Origin: Isobaculum melis
Lineage (GTDB): Bacteria; Bacillota; Bacilli; Lactobacillales; Carnobacteriaceae
NCBI RefSeq assembly: GCF_900111355.1
Contig: NZ_FOHA01000005.1
Coordinates: 62,001-126,000, forward strand
Direction: 5' to 3'
Length of the DNA stretch: 64,000 bases
A program made the position numbers and the translations under genes. The stretch's first letter is position 1. Every line of letters begins with the position of its first letter. This document shows positions 63,604-64,000 of the stretch, piece by piece. The notes beneath the pieces were generated by a model that ran no database searches, had not been told where the DNA came from, and was given only the letters and a program-made list of their open reading frames with translations.

Positions 63604-64000
63604 ATGAGTGACATCAAAATCATTCCACTTGGTGGTGTGCGTGAAAATGGAAAAAATATGTACATCGTTGAAGTGGATGCCGAGATTTTTGTCTTGGACT
63701 GTGGGCTCATGTATCCAGAAAGCGAATTATTAGGAATAGACGTAGTTATCCCTGATTTTAGCTATTTAGAAGCAAATAAAGAAAGAGTAACAGGTGTATT
63801 TTTAACTCATGGACATGCAGATGCCATTGGGGCATTACCTTATTTCTTACAAAAGTTTGATGTACCTGTTTTTGGGACTGAACTAACCATTGCACTTGCA
63901 AAATTAGCAGTTGAAGAAAATGGACAAGTGAAAAACTTTACTGATTTCCATGTGATTGATGCGACAACAACTGTTGGCTTTGAAAATGCAGATGTGCGTT
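63604..64000 (+). CDS. rnjB: Ribonuclease J2, N-terminal part (cut by window edge)
   Basis: First 132 residues of an RNase J metallo-beta-lactamase protein: IKIIPLGGVRENGKNMYIVE, LDCGLMYPESELLGID and the zinc-binding loop LTHGHADAIGALPY. In RNase J1 that loop is HGHEDHIG; here the second-last His is Ala, as in RNase J2, which is catalytically weak and works as a complex with J1. The neighbours asd and dapA also match rnjB (ymfA) in Bacillus. ATG 63604 follows TAGAGGTG. Confidence 0.92.
   Translation, partial: MSDIKIIPLGGVRENGKNMYIVEVDAEIFVLDCGLMYPESELLGIDVVIPDFSYLEANKERVTGVFLTHGHADAIGALPYFLQKFDVPVFGTELTIALAKLAVEENGQVKNFTDFHVIDATTTVGFENADVR

Overview
The window is about 64 kb of low-GC chromosomal DNA from a Gram-positive bacterium of the Lactobacillales. 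Gene content and order fit Enterococcaceae (Enterococcus, Vagococcus or a close relative). The evidence is a pepQ/ccpA divergent pair next to a class A PBP, a four-gene pyruvate dehydrogenase operon, a typA-ylaN-ftsW-pyc-ylbF-ylbG-rsmD-coaD-ylbL-comEA/EB/EC-holA-rpsT-lepA block, strong AGGAGG ribosome sites and many hairpin+T-run terminators. Genus was not resolved. I see no rRNA, tRNA, insertion sequence, integrase or CRISPR array.

Layout. 1-4.5 kb: pepQ (cut by the window edge), ccpA with a cre-like box, and a bifunctional penicillin-binding protein. 4.6-9 kb: an aromatic amino acid (TrpXYZ-type) ABC transporter with two paralogous binding lipoproteins. Each binding-protein gene sits behind its own promoter, a short Tyr- or Phe-rich leader peptide, an attenuator-like fold and a second terminator. 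9-16.9 kb: degV, truB, ribF, a small holin-like type I toxin not called by usual ORF cut-offs, hemW, an XRE regulator, def, gdhA and an NTF2-like gene. 17-20.5 kb: a small membrane-protein gene broken by a stop codon, then an M-box magnesium riboswitch, a 33-codon upstream ORF with an Asn-Pro-Asp-Pro stretch, a long hairpin, and mgtA. 21-28.4 kb: pdhABCD, an LDH-fold protein that has lost its catalytic residues, a UPF0223 gene and signal peptidase I. 28.7-48.4 kb: conserved housekeeping genes (translation GTPases, cell division, pyruvate carboxylase, CoA synthesis, DNA-uptake genes, DNA polymerase delta). Inside this block, around 45-46.4 kb, lie two small genes that each appear frameshifted. 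48.4-55.4 kb: an accessory stretch of membrane proteins, lipoproteins, small regulators and short hypothetical genes. 55.5-58.1 kb: rpsO and pnp. 58.2-59.8 kb: three unrecognised genes, one with leucine-rich repeats, that could be orphan immunity genes. 59.8-64 kb: bioY under a BirA-type operator, birA itself, asd, dapA and the start of RNase J2.

The most interesting parts are regulatory. The two leader-peptide attenuators at 4.7-4.95 and 6.04-6.3 kb share a five-segment pairing plan whose pairs are kept although the bases differ. They suggest that one binding protein is induced by tyrosine shortage and the other mainly by phenylalanine shortage. The mgtA leader appears to stack a Pro/Asp-rich upstream ORF behind the M-box, which recalls enterobacterial mgtL but in a Firmicute. 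All functions are inferred from sequence reading alone; no database search or folding program was run.
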